The notes below the pieces were generated by a model that saw nothing but the letters and a program-made list of their open reading frames with translations, searched no databases and had not been told where the DNA came from. A DNA stretch of 64,000 bases from Cognatishimia maritima (GTDB lineage Bacteria; Pseudomonadota; Alphaproteobacteria; Rhodobacterales; Rhodobacteraceae), in the NCBI RefSeq assembly GCF_900129685.1, contig NZ_FQWM01000001.1, positions 620,001 through 684,000 on the forward strand. The letters run 5' to 3'. Every line of letters begins with the position of its first letter. Position 1 is the first letter of the stretch. Below are positions 1 to 9,849 of this stretch, one piece after another. The position numbers and the translations under genes are program-made.

Positions 1-579
1 GGAGAGCGCGGGACCGAATACCATCAAACCCGCACTGTCATGCGCGATGGCAAGCCGCAGCAACAGACCGTGACCAAGGTCCGTTGGCGTCCGGTCTCTG
101 GCCGGGTGGCGCGGTTCTTTGACGATGTTCTGGTGCTGGCCTCCAAAAGCCTCCCGAAAAAATTCACCGACGCGCTGCCGCCTTGGGATCTTGATGCGCT
201 GGAACCTTACCGGCCAGAGTTCCTCGCCGGGTTTCGTGCCGAGGGCTACGCGGTGGAACTGAATGAAGGCTTTGTTGAAGCGCGCGCGCTGATGGATCGC
301 GTGATCCTGCGGGACGTGAAATTTGACATCGGCGGCGACCGCCAGCGGGTGCATGACATCAACACCGCCGTGTCGGATGTGACCTTCAAACATATCCTGC
401 TGCCTGTTTGGATGGCCGCCTACAAATACCGTGGCAAGACCTACCGCTTTGTCGTGAATGGCCGTACAGGCCGCGTTCAGGGCGAACGCCCTTGGTCCGC
501 TTGGAAAATCGCCTTTGCCGTGCTACTGGGCGCCATCGTGGCGGCTGGCATTGGATATGTGGTCGCAACGAACCAATAA
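1..579 (+). CDS. C-terminal part of a zinc-ribbon/membrane protein (5' end outside window)
   Basis: The frame is open from base 1, so the first ATG at 40 is internal and the gene begins left of the window. The visible part has a soluble region with a conserved-looking segment (RWRPVSGRVARFFDDVLVLA) and ends in one hydrophobic segment at about residues 165-187 of the visible part (IAFAVLLGAIVAAGIGYVV). From memory, this resembles the C-terminus of a roseobacter family often labelled primosomal protein N' or TFIIB-type zinc finger protein. I see no helicase motif in this part, so that label is doubtful. Its function is unknown. It lies 18 bp before dtd and may be cotranscribed with it. Confidence 0.7.
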   Translation, partial: GERGTEYHQTRTVMRDGKPQQQTVTKVRWRPVSGRVARFFDDVLVLASKSLPKKFTDALPPWDLDALEPYRPEFLAGFRAEGYAVELNEGFVEARALMDRVILRDVKFDIGGDRQRVHDINTAVSDVTFKHILLPVWMAAYKYRGKTYRFVVNGRTGRVQGERPWSAWKIAFAVLLGAIVAAGIGYVVATNQ

Positions 580-597
580 TTTCAAAAGGTTAAGACA

Positions 598-1047
598 ATG
601 CGCGCTTTGATCCAAAGAGTGTCCGAAGCCGCCGTGCGAGTGGATGGCGAAGGTGTGGGTGAGATCAATCAAGGCCTGCTAGTCCTGATCTGCGCCATGA
701 AAGGCGACACAGAGGCCGAGGCCGACCGGTTGGCCGCCAAAATCAGCAAACTGCGCATCTTCACCGACGAAAACGGCAAGATGAACAAATCCGTTCAGGA
801 CATCGGCGGCAGCGCGTTGGTCGTCAGCCAATTCACGCTTGCGGCCGATACAAAAACCGGCAATCGCCCCGGTTTCTCAACCGCCTGCGGTGCCGAAGAA
901 GGCAATGCCTTCTACGATTATTTCGCAGACGCTTTGGCGCAAACCGGTGTCCCAATTGCAAAGGGAGTATTTGGCGCGGACATGAAGGTTTCGCTTGTGA
1001 ATGACGGCCCGGTGACGATTTGGATTGATACCGATCAGTGGAAATAG
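598..1047 (+). CDS. dtd: D-aminoacyl-tRNA deacylase
   Basis: Hydrolyses D-amino acids (and misloaded Gly) from tRNA in the cytoplasm as a proofreading enzyme. At 149 aa it has the normal family length. It begins [18 protein letters not shown], typical of DTD, and carries the two active-site signatures: SQFTLAADT (SQFTL motif, about residues 80-88) and the [10 protein letters not shown] region near the C-terminus (Gly-cisPro-like NxGP motif, about residue 134). The ATG start has a short purine-rich AAAGG upstream. It is convergent with the PhnA-like gene, whose stop lies 9 bp away. Confidence 0.95.
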   Translation: MRALIQRVSEAAVRVDGEGVGEINQGLLVLICAMKGDTEAEADRLAAKISKLRIFTDENGKMNKSVQDIGGSALVVSQFTLAADTKTGNRPGFSTACGAEEGNAFYDYFADALAQTGVPIAKGVFGADMKVSLVNDGPVTIWIDTDQWK

Positions 1048-1056
1048 GCCCGAAGG

Positions 1057-1575
1057 CTAGCCTGTCTTTTTCACAAATTTGGTCAGGATGACGATACGCT
1101 GCCCCTCAACACGGCCTTCAATCTGCCCATCATTGTCCTGCACTAGTGAAATATTGCGCACAGGTGTCCCGCGCTTGGCCGTAAATCCTGCGCCCTTTAC
1201 GGGCAGGTCCTTTATCAACACCACATTGTCGCCCGCGCCTAAAACTGCACCGTTGCTGTCGCGGTGCACAATATCGCTGGCACTTGGCGTTGCTGCTTCC
1301 GCCCATTCAAGGGTCGCAGGGTCTAGGTACGCAATTTCTAAAAGATCTCGCGCCCAAGGCGCTTCTGGCAGAGCCTTCAATAGCCGGTAAGCGAGCACCT
1401 GAGTTGCCGCGTCTGTGGACCAAATCGCTTCGTGGAGGCACTGCCAATGCGGTGCATCGCTGATCTCCCCGGTTGCAGCTGCGTGACAAGTCGCGCAAAG
1501 CGCAAGGCTCTCATCGTGAGGCGCTATAGGTAGCTCGATCAGATCAAAATCAACAGAACATAGGGCGCAGGCCAT
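1057..1575 (-). CDS. PhnA/YjdM-like zinc-ribbon protein
   Basis: A 172-residue protein with two CxxC pairs near the N-terminus (CALC at 3-6, CATC at 27-30) forming a zinc ribbon. The C-terminal PhnA domain is visible in GAGDNVVLIKDLPVKGAG and ends ...ILTKFVKKTG. Family members are called alkylphosphonate utilisation protein PhnA, but E. coli YjdM is not needed for C-P bond cleavage and the role is unclear. The start at 1575 has AAGGAG upstream on the minus strand. It lies far from the real C-P lyase operon at 50-63 kb, so the phosphonate name should not be read as function. Confidence 0.85.
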   Translation of the reverse strand: MACALCSVDFDLIELPIAPHDESLALCATCHAAATGEISDAPHWQCLHEAIWSTDAATQVLAYRLLKALPEAPWARDLLEIAYLDPATLEWAEAATPSASDIVHRDSNGAVLGAGDNVVLIKDLPVKGAGFTAKRGTPVRNISLVQDNDGQIEGRVEGQRIVILTKFVKKTG

Positions 1576-1652
1576 GGCGGGCTCCTTGGCGAAATACGGC
1601 GGATCACGCCCGCTTATGGCCCCGACAGGAACTTAGATCCAGACGCAATCGA

Positions 1653-3137
1653 TTAGACCGACAATGTCGCTTGTACTGCCCGTTTCCATGCGGCGTATTT
1701 GTCTTCGCGGAAGGGTTCCTGCATTTTCGGCTCAAAAGTCCGGTCCAAGGCCCATGTTGCCGCAAAGCCGTCTTGGTCGGGGTAAACCCCTGCCCGCATG
1801 CCTGCCAACCACGCCACACCCAATGCTGTGCTTTCCAGAACGGTCGGGCGATCCACGGGCGCACCGGTGATGTCGGCGAGGAACTGCATCGCCCAATCGC
1901 TGGCGGTCATGCCTCCGTCGACGCGCAACTTTGCGTCCGCGCCCTCGCCCATGTCACCATGCATTGCTTCCAACAGGTCACGCGTCTGAAAGCCGACGCT
2001 TTCCAACGCCGCCCGCGCGAATTCGGCGGGACCAGAGCCGCGCGTCAGCCCATAGACCGCGCCCCGGCAATCCGGTGCCCAATACGGCGCGCCAAGCCCT
2101 GTAAAAGCGGGCACAAGGATCAGGTCCTGCGCCTTGTCGGCCTGTTCTGCGAGTGCCTGCGTTTCGCTGGCGTTTTCGATGATGCCAAGACCATCGCGCA
2201 GCCACTGCACCACCGCGCCAGCAATGAAAATCGCGCCTTCCAGTGCGTAGGTCGGTTTGCCGTCGAGCTGATAGCCAATGGTTGTCAAAAGCCGGTTTTT
2301 TGAGGTCACAGGCGTATCACCTGTGTTCAGAAGCGCAAAACAACCGGTGCCATAGGTGGATTTCAACATGCCTGGCTCAAAGCAGGCGTTCCCGATTGTG
2401 GCCGCCTGCTGGTCCCCTGCGACGCCAAGGATCGGCACCTCGGCCCCAAAAATACCTGCGTCTGTGGTGCCAAAATCGGCCGCGCAGTCCAACACCTCGG
2501 GCAGCATCGCTTGCGGGATGTCCAGAAGGTCACAAATCCGGCTGCTCCATTTGCCCTTGTGGATGTCATAGAGCATCGTCCGCGCGGCATTGGTGGCATC
2601 AGTGACATGGCGCTTGCCGCCGGTCAGGTTCCAGATCAGCCAACTGTCGACCGTCCCAAACGCCAATTGCCCCAGACGTGCGCGAGCGTGCAGACCCTCG
2701 TTGTGGTCCAAAATCCACTTCACTTTGGTCGACGAAAAATACGGGTCCAGCAAAAGGCCCGTCGTTTCGGTGATCAGCGGCTCGTGACCTTCGGTTTTCA
2801 GGATGCGGCAGATGTCGGCGGTGCGGCGGTCCTGCCAGACAATGGCGTTGTGCACAGGTTCGCCGGTCTGGCGATCCCAGACCAATGTCGTTTCGCGCTG
2901 GTTGGTGATGCCAATGGCGGTGATGTCGCCCATCGTCAGCCCGGCATCGGCCACCGCGGCCTTGCAGGTCGACAGCGTTGTGGTCCACAGGTCAATTGGG
3001 TCGTGTTCGACCCAGCCCGAGGCAGGGAAATGCTGTTTGAATTCTTCCTGGGCGCTGGTGACGATTTTCATCTGAGCGTCAAAGACAATCGCCCGTGTCG
3101 ATGTCGTCCCTTGGTCAATGGCCAGAATATAAGTCAT
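1653..3137 (-). CDS. glpK: Glycerol kinase
   Basis: Phosphorylates glycerol with ATP to sn-glycerol 3-phosphate. It is 494 aa, the usual length. It begins [20 protein letters not shown], the phosphate-1 motif of FGGY kinases. Further signatures are [26 protein letters not shown] split over residues 77-103, and the C-terminal [16 protein letters not shown] and [12 protein letters not shown] segments. No glpF, glpD or glpR lies beside it, so it stands alone here. The start has GAGGAC upstream. Confidence 0.97.
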   Translation of the reverse strand: MTYILAIDQGTTSTRAIVFDAQMKIVTSAQEEFKQHFPASGWVEHDPIDLWTTTLSTCKAAVADAGLTMGDITAIGITNQRETTLVWDRQTGEPVHNAIVWQDRRTADICRILKTEGHEPLITETTGLLLDPYFSSTKVKWILDHNEGLHARARLGQLAFGTVDSWLIWNLTGGKRHVTDATNAARTMLYDIHKGKWSSRICDLLDIPQAMLPEVLDCAADFGTTDAGIFGAEVPILGVAGDQQAATIGNACFEPGMLKSTYGTGCFALLNTGDTPVTSKNRLLTTIGYQLDGKPTYALEGAIFIAGAVVQWLRDGLGIIENASETQALAEQADKAQDLILVPAFTGLGAPYWAPDCRGAVYGLTRGSGPAEFARAALESVGFQTRDLLEAMHGDMGEGADAKLRVDGGMTASDWAMQFLADITGAPVDRPTVLESTALGVAWLAGMRAGVYPDQDGFAATWALDRTFEPKMQEPFREDKYAAWKRAVQATLSV

Positions 3138-3198
3138 GCGGTCCTCACCCTATCTTTGCAGCTTTCCCAGCATTCAAACGAACAATGGCGTTGTGTCA

Positions 3199-3232
3199 GG
3201 AGGGCGCAACCAGCACGGATGCTCCGCCCTCC
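3199..3232. terminator. GC-rich hairpin between acyl-CoA synthetase and glpK
   Basis: GGAGGGCG (3199-3206) pairs perfectly with CGCCCTCC (3225-3232) around an 18-nt loop, in the 210-bp spacer between two minus-strand genes. No clear U-run follows on either side, so it may be a factor-dependent end or simply a structured leader for glpK. Confidence 0.35.
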
Positions 3233-3347
3233 CAAACGCAACATGGGCCTTTCCTAGCGGCTTGATGCGCGTTTGAAAAGATATGAATGCAAAAACAACA
3301 TTCACATCGGGCCAAAATCACATCAAAATCTGATAAACACGGCGCAA

Positions 3348-5237
3348 TCACACCGCGTCGCCCGACCACTCCCAAGGTCTGGTGAAGTTACCCAGCACTT
3401 CGGCGACCGCTGCTTCCCTGGATTTATCGCCTGACAACTGCGCCACAAGTCCGCGCCGTTTGTCGTCAATCACCTCTGAAACCTGCACGTCCAGACCGGC
3501 CTCAGCCAAGGCCGCGTCATAAACGCGCGTAATGGCGCGCTTGCGCAAGTCAGGCTTAAACACCTTCCCCACAGCGGTCTTGGGCAATTCATCCAGAACC
3601 TCGACATGTTTCGGCTGCGCGGCGCGTTCATGCACATGTGTCTTGGCGTGCGCCATCAATTCTTCGGCGGTTGCCGAGGCACCTTCGACCAGTTCCACAT
3701 AGGCGCAGGGCAGTTCGCCTGAATGCTTATCAGGTTGCCCAATCACGCCTGCCATGGCGACGGCGGGGTGCAATACCAATGCTTCTTCAATTTCAGCCGG
3801 GTCAATATTGTGCCCGCCACGGATAATCAGGTCTTTGGCCCGCCCTGTGATCCAGACATAGCCGTCTGCATCAACGCGCCCAAGATCGCCCGTGCGAAGA
3901 AAACGATCCTGATAATAGAGGTCCTTGTTGTTCAACACGTCGGTGTAGGTACTGCCCACGTAGACACCTGGGCTGGCTATACAGATTTCGCCAACCTCAT
4001 CGGTCTTGCATTCCGCCGGTCCCTCATCTGTCTGAGCGACGATCTTGACCTCGGTATGTGGGAACGGGATGCCGACTGATCCGACCTTCTTTTTGCCATC
4101 AACCGGGTTGCAAGACACAAGGCAAGTCGCCTCTGTCAGCCCATAGCCCTCGACAATGGTAATGTCGGACGCCTTCTCAAACCGTTTGAACAATTCGATC
4201 GGCATGGGGGCAGAGCCTGAAAACGCCACTTCGACCGATGAAATATCGGCGTTTACGGGGCGTTGCATCAGGGCCGAAACCGCGGTGGGCACGGTGATAA
4301 TAAAAGTGATGTTCCATCGCTCGATCAGCTTCCAGAAATTGTCAAAGACGCCCTCGCCGCGATAGCCTTGCGGGGTTGGGAACACCACATGCGCGCCCGA
4401 GGCAATCGCCGACATCATAATGACCTGCACTGCAAAAACGTGAAACAGCGGCAGCGGGCACATGATCGTATCGTTTTCATCAAACAGCAGTCGCTGACCG
4501 ATCCAACCGTTGTAGACCATGCCTTCATAACAATGCTGGGCCACCTTTGGCATACCCGTGGTGCCGCCCGTGTGGAAATAGGCCCCGACCCGGTTGCCTG
4601 TGCTGTCATCAAAACTCAACGTGACGGGCTGCTTTGCCATCTCGGCCCGAAAATCCAGAACCTTGGCCTTATGACGAACAGGGTTCTTCGGGCGGATCAA
4701 CGGCACGATCCAACTTTTGGGCGGGGTAAGATACCGCAGCAGGTCGACCTCAAGCACCGTATGCACATCCGGCGCTAGCGCCACGGCCTCTGCCACTTTC
4801 TGCGGCACATCGGTCTTTGGAAACGCCTTAAGCGTCACCACAACCTTGGCCCCTGTTTCGCGCAGGATCGAGGCGATTTGTTCGGGATCAAGCAGCGGGT
4901 TGATTGGGTTGGCTACGCCTGCGATCATCCCACCAAAAAGCGCAAACAGCGTTTCATTGGCGTTGGGCAGCACATAGGCGACGCTGTCCCCCTCGTTGAT
5001 CCCAAGGTCCCGAAAAAGGTTCGCGGCTTGCACGGACTGGCGATGCAGGTCTGCCCATGTCAGGGTTTCCGCCTTGTCCTTCGGGCCTGAGGTCAGTTGA
5101 TAACTGACGGCAGGTCGATCCGGGAACTTGTCCATCACCCGTGTCAGAAAATCATAAAATGTGGTTGCGACATCGCGGTCTGCCCATGGCATTTCTTGCT
5201 CAATCGCGTTGCGTTCTTCCATTGATGCGAAAGTCAT
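3348..5237 (-). CDS. Acyl-CoA synthetase (AMP-binding, FadD-like)
   Basis: A 629-residue member of the adenylate-forming family, expected to activate a carboxylic or fatty acid to its acyl-CoA via an acyl-AMP. Visible motifs are the P-loop-like YFHTGGTTGMPKVAQH (about residues 218-233), EGYGLTEATC (A5, about 360) and the RTGDLGRVDADGYVWITGR region (A7/A8, about 445-463). The invariant C-terminal lysine lies in LPKTAVGKVFKPDLR. The long N-terminal lead (ERNAIEQEMPWADRDVATTF) is typical of roseobacter homologues. The start at 5237 is set by GGAGGAG on the minus strand. Substrate chain length cannot be read from sequence. Confidence 0.9.
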   Translation of the reverse strand: MTFASMEERNAIEQEMPWADRDVATTFYDFLTRVMDKFPDRPAVSYQLTSGPKDKAETLTWADLHRQSVQAANLFRDLGINEGDSVAYVLPNANETLFALFGGMIAGVANPINPLLDPEQIASILRETGAKVVVTLKAFPKTDVPQKVAEAVALAPDVHTVLEVDLLRYLTPPKSWIVPLIRPKNPVRHKAKVLDFRAEMAKQPVTLSFDDSTGNRVGAYFHTGGTTGMPKVAQHCYEGMVYNGWIGQRLLFDENDTIMCPLPLFHVFAVQVIMMSAIASGAHVVFPTPQGYRGEGVFDNFWKLIERWNITFIITVPTAVSALMQRPVNADISSVEVAFSGSAPMPIELFKRFEKASDITIVEGYGLTEATCLVSCNPVDGKKKVGSVGIPFPHTEVKIVAQTDEGPAECKTDEVGEICIASPGVYVGSTYTDVLNNKDLYYQDRFLRTGDLGRVDADGYVWITGRAKDLIIRGGHNIDPAEIEEALVLHPAVAMAGVIGQPDKHSGELPCAYVELVEGASATAEELMAHAKTHVHERAAQPKHVEVLDELPKTAVGKVFKPDLRKRAITRVYDAALAEAGLDVQVSEVIDDKRRGLVAQLSGDKSREAAVAEVLGNFTRPWEWSGDAV

Positions 5238-5416
5238 CGCACTCCTCCCCTTGCCTGACCGCCCCTTGATTTAGGGCTTGTTGGCCGCGTCTGAGTTCGC
5301 GACATCTCTGCCCACGACGCAAGCTTACCTATGGGTCAACCTTAGCGCTGACGTGGCGTCGGGCAACCTTGAAATGTGTGCTTAAAGGGAAAGAGTCAAC
5401 TTATGTGAGAAGTGAC

Positions 5417-7213
5417 CTAGGCCGCCATACCGTCTGTGAATTGCAGCCGGGCCAGCTTGGCATATAGCCCATCCTGCGCGACCAATTCGTCATGGCGGCC
5501 CTGCGCAACGATCTCACCCTGATCCATCACGATAATACGGTCTGCCTTCTTAACGGTCGCAAGCCTGTGAGCAACAATCACTGTCGTGCGGCTTTGGGCG
5601 AGGTCATCGACCGCCAGCTGCACCAAACGTTCGCTTTCGGCATCGAGCGCCGACGTCGCCTCGTCCAACAGCAACACCGGCGCATCGCGCAGAATGGCGC
5701 GCGCAATGGCAATCCGTTGCTTTTGCCCGCCCGACAACATCACGCCACGCTCGCCCACATAGCTTTCATAGCCTTCGGGCAGCTTCTGGATAAATTCATG
5801 CGCGGCAGCGGCTTTGGCGGCGGCTTCGACCTCGGCGTCGGTCGCGCCAGGGCGGCCAAAGCGGATATTCTCTCGCGCAGTGGCCGCAAAGATCACCGGG
5901 TCTTGTGGAACTAGGGCGATGTGCTGGCGGAAATGGTGGCGGTCCATTTCGGTCAGCGGGATACCGTCCAAAGCAACCTGCCCCGTCAGCGGATCATAAA
6001 AGCGCTGGATCAGTTGAATAATGGTGGTTTTGCCTGCGCCCGAGGGGCCGACCAAGGCCACGGTTTCCCCCGGCTGAATGGTCAGGTTCACATCCTTCAG
6101 GGCAGGAATATCCGGGCGCGCCGGGTAGTTAAAATTCACGTCCTCAAAACAGATTTCGCCCTGCACGCTCTCTGGCACAAAACGCGGCTCTGCCGGGTCT
6201 TTCACACTGTCTTCGGCCTGCAGCAACTCGACCAACCGTTCTGTTGCCCCGGCGGCGCGCTGCAATTCTCCCCAGATCTCAGACAGGGCGGCGACCGACC
6301 CTGCGACCATGACGGCATAGATCACGAATTGGATCAAAGAGCCGGGGCTCATCGTGCCAAGGCGTACATCATTGGCACCAATCCAAAGCACACCGACCAC
6401 GCCGGAAAAGATCAGGAAGATCACAATCGAGGTCATCAACGCTCGGGTATTTACGCGCCGCAGGGCTGATGCCAGCGACAGATCCGTGACCTCGGCAAAG
6501 GCCTGACGGCTTTCACGCTCATGGGTGAAGGCCTGCACGGTTTGCACTGACAACAGCGCCTCGGACGCATTGCCCGAACTTTCGGCGATCCAATCCTGGT
6601 TTTCCCGCGACAGCTTGCGCAGCTTTCGCCCCAAAACAAGGATCGGAACAATCACCATTGGCACGATCAGCAAGACAAGCCCGGTCAGTTTGGCCGAAGT
6701 AAACAGCATCAAGACCAGCCCGCCCGCAAAAATCAGCATATTGCGCAGCGCGATAGAGATTGAACTGCCGATGACCGACAGGATCAGCGTCGTGTCGGTG
6801 GTGATCCGGCTCAGGACTTCACCAGTCATTATGGTTTCAAAAAACCGGGGGCTCATGCCAATGATCCGGTCAAAGACAGCCTTGCGGATGTCTGTGACCA
6901 CGCGTTCCCCGAGCTTGGTCACCAGCATATAGCGCAGCGCGGTGCCTACAGCGAGCAAAGCCGCAATCCCTAAGGCGGACAGGAAATACTGATCCAGAAG
7001 GGCGGCATCTGCGGTGCTGAAGTTATCCACCACACGACGTACCGCGATGGGCATCACCAGCGAAATCCCTGCCGTCAGCACCAACGCAAGACCTGCCATC
7101 ACGGCTAGGGATTTGTATGGGCGCAGAAAAGGTGCAAGTTGACGCAAGGCGCCAACATTTTTGGACTTTGCCCTATCCTCATCGGTTTTCGCCGGGGTCG
7201 GAGTGCGCGCCAT
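5417..7213 (-). CDS. ABC exporter, fused permease-ATPase (MsbA/LmrA type)
   Basis: A 598-residue half-transporter. The N-terminal about 320 residues form six predicted transmembrane segments, and the C-terminal half is an ATPase. Walker A is GPSGAGKTT (about residue 390), the signature is LSGGQKQRIAIARA, Walker B is VLLLDEATSALD, and the switch His lies in VIVAHRLATV. It acts as a homodimer in the inner membrane, probably exporting lipid or drug-like substrates; the substrate is not deducible. GAGGAC precedes the ATG. It is not obviously in an operon: 179 bp separate it from the acyl-CoA synthetase. Confidence 0.92.
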   Translation of the reverse strand: MARTPTPAKTDEDRAKSKNVGALRQLAPFLRPYKSLAVMAGLALVLTAGISLVMPIAVRRVVDNFSTADAALLDQYFLSALGIAALLAVGTALRYMLVTKLGERVVTDIRKAVFDRIIGMSPRFFETIMTGEVLSRITTDTTLILSVIGSSISIALRNMLIFAGGLVLMLFTSAKLTGLVLLIVPMVIVPILVLGRKLRKLSRENQDWIAESSGNASEALLSVQTVQAFTHERESRQAFAEVTDLSLASALRRVNTRALMTSIVIFLIFSGVVGVLWIGANDVRLGTMSPGSLIQFVIYAVMVAGSVAALSEIWGELQRAAGATERLVELLQAEDSVKDPAEPRFVPESVQGEICFEDVNFNYPARPDIPALKDVNLTIQPGETVALVGPSGAGKTTIIQLIQRFYDPLTGQVALDGIPLTEMDRHHFRQHIALVPQDPVIFAATARENIRFGRPGATDAEVEAAAKAAAAHEFIQKLPEGYESYVGERGVMLSGGQKQRIAIARAILRDAPVLLLDEATSALDAESERLVQLAVDDLAQSRTTVIVAHRLATVKKADRIIVMDQGEIVAQGRHDELVAQDGLYAKLARLQFTDGMAA

Positions 7214-7324
7214 AGTGTCCTCATTTCACAGTCTTGGCGTGTTAGTGACCGCCCCGCCGCGCAAGGTCAAGAGTTGACCATCACCAAAGCGGCGAAGTGT
7301 CTCCCCGCCCAGCAGAGCATGTCC

Positions 7325-8353
7325 CTAAGGGACCGATGTAGGCTTCGCCAAAGAAGCGCGGAAAACGATCTTTGTAGCCAGTTTGACCGAGGCGACGTCC
7401 TCTGCTCCTTCGATCTGCTGAAGCAGCGTGCGCGCGGCCCTCTGGCCCATTTCATCATGCGGCACATAGACGGTCGTTAACGCAGGGGTAATGATCTGCG
7501 CCAGTTCCATGTCATCAAACCCTGTTATCGACACGTCACCCGGCACCGATAGCCCCATCCGGCTAGCCTGCCGCATTGCCCCTGCCGCGATGACGTCATT
7601 GCCGCACAGGATGACTGTGGGTGGGTGTGGTGCATCCATCATCTCGCGGAAATGAATCGCGCCTGCGCTGATGTCATAGTCTGCTTCTCTCAAGATCAGC
7701 TGGTCTCGTGGGATGCCCGCCGCCGCCAAAGCCGCGATGACGCCATCCACACGGCCCTTCGCGCGGTCGTTGCCTTCGGTTTTGCCTGCGATGAAGCCGA
7801 TGCGTTGATGGCCGTATGACAGCACTGCCTCTGTTAGCGATTGCATCGCAAGGTGGTTGTCAAAACCGACCGAGGGCACCGGCCCGTCTTCGCTGTAGGT
7901 CCAAGCGGCGACTGTGGGAACGCCGTGACGCTTCAGATAGTCATAGGTCTCTGGCTCTCGTTCAAAGCCCACCAGCAGAATGCCATCTACGCCGCGTGCA
8001 ACCAGATTGCGAATTTGCTCTCGTTCTGCAACGGGGTCATAGGCGGAACTGCCGACAAGCAGCATATAGCCGGCCTGGGCCAATTGATCCTGAAAGGCCT
8101 GCAAAGCACGCGCGAAGATCGCGTTGTTCATCGTGGGAATGACCGCGCCGATTGTCAGAGACCGTTTCGCCGCCATGGCGCGCGCGGCAAAGTTGGGTGT
8201 GTATCCCAGCTGATCGACCGCCGCCATGACGCGCTTACGGGTCGCCTCGATGACCCGGTTCGGGTCATTTAAGCAACGCGATACCGTTGCGGTCGACACG
8301 CCCGCCGCCTTGGCAACGTCCTCAAGTGTTGGGGCGGATTGGGATTTTGCCAC
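7325..8353 (-). CDS. LacI-family repressor, probable regulator of the hps/com operon
   Basis: 342 aa. An N-terminal LacI helix-turn-helix (LEDVAKAAGVSTATVSRCLN, residues 10-29) and hinge (YTPNFAARAMAAKRS) precede a periplasmic-binding-like effector domain with the usual IGFIAGKTEGNDR and VSITGFDDMELAQI segments. The gene diverges from the hpsN-comE operon. Two LacI-type palindromes lie in the shared 188-bp intergenic region, which argues that it controls that operon and itself. The effector is unknown; DHPS or sulfolactate is the natural guess. Confidence 0.9.
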   Translation of the reverse strand: MAKSQSAPTLEDVAKAAGVSTATVSRCLNDPNRVIEATRKRVMAAVDQLGYTPNFAARAMAAKRSLTIGAVIPTMNNAIFARALQAFQDQLAQAGYMLLVGSSAYDPVAEREQIRNLVARGVDGILLVGFEREPETYDYLKRHGVPTVAAWTYSEDGPVPSVGFDNHLAMQSLTEAVLSYGHQRIGFIAGKTEGNDRAKGRVDGVIAALAAAGIPRDQLILREADYDISAGAIHFREMMDAPHPPTVILCGNDVIAAGAMRQASRMGLSVPGDVSITGFDDMELAQIITPALTTVYVPHDEMGQRAARTLLQQIEGAEDVASVKLATKIVFRASLAKPTSVP

Positions 8354-8416
8354 GGCTCTCTCCTTTGGCGCGTTGCCGTCCTTCTATCACGCTTTCCGGC
8401 CTGTGCCACGCCCAAA

Positions 8417-8452
8417 TGTAAGCGCTTGCATTTGGTGATGTAAGCGCTTACA
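8417..8452. promoter_or_regulatory. Tandem LacI-type operators
   Basis: Two 14-bp palindromes, TGTAAGCGCTTGCA (8417-8430, 12 of 14 symmetric) and TGTAAGCGCTTACA (8439-8452, perfect), have centres 22 bp apart, about two helical turns, so two dimers would sit on the same face. The central CG with AAGCGCTT symmetry is the classic LacI/GalR-family operator form. They lie between the divergent LacI gene and hpsN. Confidence 0.85.
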
Positions 8453-8454
8453 TA
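8426..8454 (+). promoter_or_regulatory. Candidate sigma70 promoter of the hps/com operon
   Basis: TTGCAT (8426-8431) and TACATA (8449-8454) with a 17-bp spacer fit -35 and -10 elements. Both overlap the operators, so repressor binding would block RNA polymerase. Predicted by eye only. Confidence 0.5.
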
Positions 8455-8541
8455 TCCCCTCAGAAGTCGGACTTCTGATTCTCACCCAGAACCAGACATC
8501 CCAAAGCCGCCCCTGCTCATTGCCTTTACAGGATGCCCGCC

Positions 8542-9849
8542 ATGCCCCGTGAATATCTCAAGCAAGCCACGCTCACTCCAAAATCCCACGCGACGGAAAC
8601 CCATGACATCGTGAAGTCGATCTTGGATGAAATCGAAGCCGGTGGTGATGAGGCCGCTTTGAAATACGCGAAACAGTTTGACCGCTACGAAGGCAGCGTG
8701 ATCCTGGGCCAAGCGGAAATCGAAGCCGCCTGCGCGCTGGTGCCGGAAAAACTGCGTGCTGACATCCGCTTTGCCCATGACAATGTGCGCCGTTTTGCGG
8801 AACTCCAAAAAAGCACCGTCCGAGATGTCGAAACCGAAATCACACCGGGCTTTGTCGCCGGACAGAAAGCGATCCCGGTTGATGCGGCGGGCTGCTATGT
8901 GCCCGGAGGTCGCTATAGCCATATCGCCAGCGCGATTATGACCGTCACGACCGCCAAAGTTGCCGGCTGCCGCCATATCACAGCCTGTTCCCCACCCCGC
9001 CCCGGTGTGGGTGTGAACCCGGCCATCGTTTATGCCGCCCATATCTGCGGTGCGGATAAAATCATGGCGATGGGCGGCGTTCAGGGCGTTGCGGCAATGA
9101 CCTTTGGCCTTTTTGGCCTGCCCAAAGCAAACATACTGGTCGGTCCCGGCAACCAATTTGTCGCCGAGGCCAAACGCATTCTCTTTGGCCGCGTCGGCAT
9201 CGACATGATCGCGGGGCCGACCGACAGCCTGATCCTTGCTGACAAACAGGCCGACCCGCACATTGTGGCCACCGACCTCGTAAGCCAAGCGGAACACGGT
9301 TATAACTCGCCTGTCTGGCTGGTGACAGATGATCGCGTCCTTGCCGAAGAGGTCCTGCGCCGCGTGCCCGAACTGATTGCGGACCTTCCAGAGCTTAATG
9401 GTGAAAACGCCGCTGCCGCGTGGCGCGACTATGCCGAGGTGATCCTCTGTGAAGACCGCGAAGACATGGCCGCCTGTTCAGACGAATACGCGCCGGAACA
9501 CCTGACTGTACAGGCCGAGGACCTGGATTGGTGGCTGAACAGCCTGACCTGCTACGGGTCTTTGTTCTTGGGCGAGGAAACCACCGTATCCTATGGCGAC
9601 AAAGCCACGGGCACCAACCACGTGCTGCCGACCTCTCGGGCGGCAAGCTACACCGGTGGGTTGTCGGTGCATAAATACATGAAAATTGTAACTTGGCAGC
9701 GCGCGACCCGCGAAGGGTCCAAGGCGGTGGCTGAAGCCACGGCGCGGATTTCTCGGCTGGAAGGCATGGAAGGCCACGCGCGCGCGGCGGATGTCCGTCT
9801 GGCGAAATACTTCCCAAATGAAACCTTTGACCTAACCGCAGATGCGTGA
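8542..9849 (+). CDS. hpsN: Histidinol-dehydrogenase-family enzyme, probable sulfopropanediol 3-dehydrogenase
   Basis: 435 aa from ATG 8542 (ACAGGA lies 8 bp upstream; an ATG at 8533 is also in frame). It belongs to the HisD superfamily: PVDAAGCYVPGGRYSHIASA, GPGNQFVAEAKR, GPTDSLILAD and the DLVSQAEHG zinc/base region are all present. It is not in a his operon. It heads an operon with an SDR, a zinc alcohol dehydrogenase and sulfopyruvate decarboxylase genes. In Ruegeria and Cupriavidus, HpsN oxidises (R)-2,3-dihydroxypropane-1-sulfonate to (R)-sulfolactate with NAD. I infer that role from this context; HisD-like paralogues with other substrates exist. Confidence 0.8.
   Translation: MPREYLKQATLTPKSHATETHDIVKSILDEIEAGGDEAALKYAKQFDRYEGSVILGQAEIEAACALVPEKLRADIRFAHDNVRRFAELQKSTVRDVETEITPGFVAGQKAIPVDAAGCYVPGGRYSHIASAIMTVTTAKVAGCRHITACSPPRPGVGVNPAIVYAAHICGADKIMAMGGVQGVAAMTFGLFGLPKANILVGPGNQFVAEAKRILFGRVGIDMIAGPTDSLILADKQADPHIVATDLVSQAEHGYNSPVWLVTDDRVLAEEVLRRVPELIADLPELNGENAAAAWRDYAEVILCEDREDMAACSDEYAPEHLTVQAEDLDWWLNSLTCYGSLFLGEETTVSYGDKATGTNHVLPTSRAASYTGGLSVHKYMKIVTWQRATREGSKAVAEATARISRLEGMEGHARAADVRLAKYFPNETFDLTADA

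Noticed and set aside
1057-1575. Part of the phosphonate pathway because of the PhnA name
   Set aside because: It is 49 kb away from phn, and PhnA/YjdM is not required for C-P cleavage.
2511-3257. Plus-strand open frame of 248 codons
   Set aside because: It lies antisense to glpK, has composition typical of a shadow frame and matches no family.
8482-9297. Minus-strand open frame of 271 codons
   Set aside because: It mirrors hpsN codons on the other strand and has Gly/Asp/His-rich shadow composition.
8542-9849. Histidinol dehydrogenase of histidine synthesis
   Set aside because: No his genes nearby; it shares overlapping reading frames with dehydrogenases and sulfopyruvate decarboxylase.
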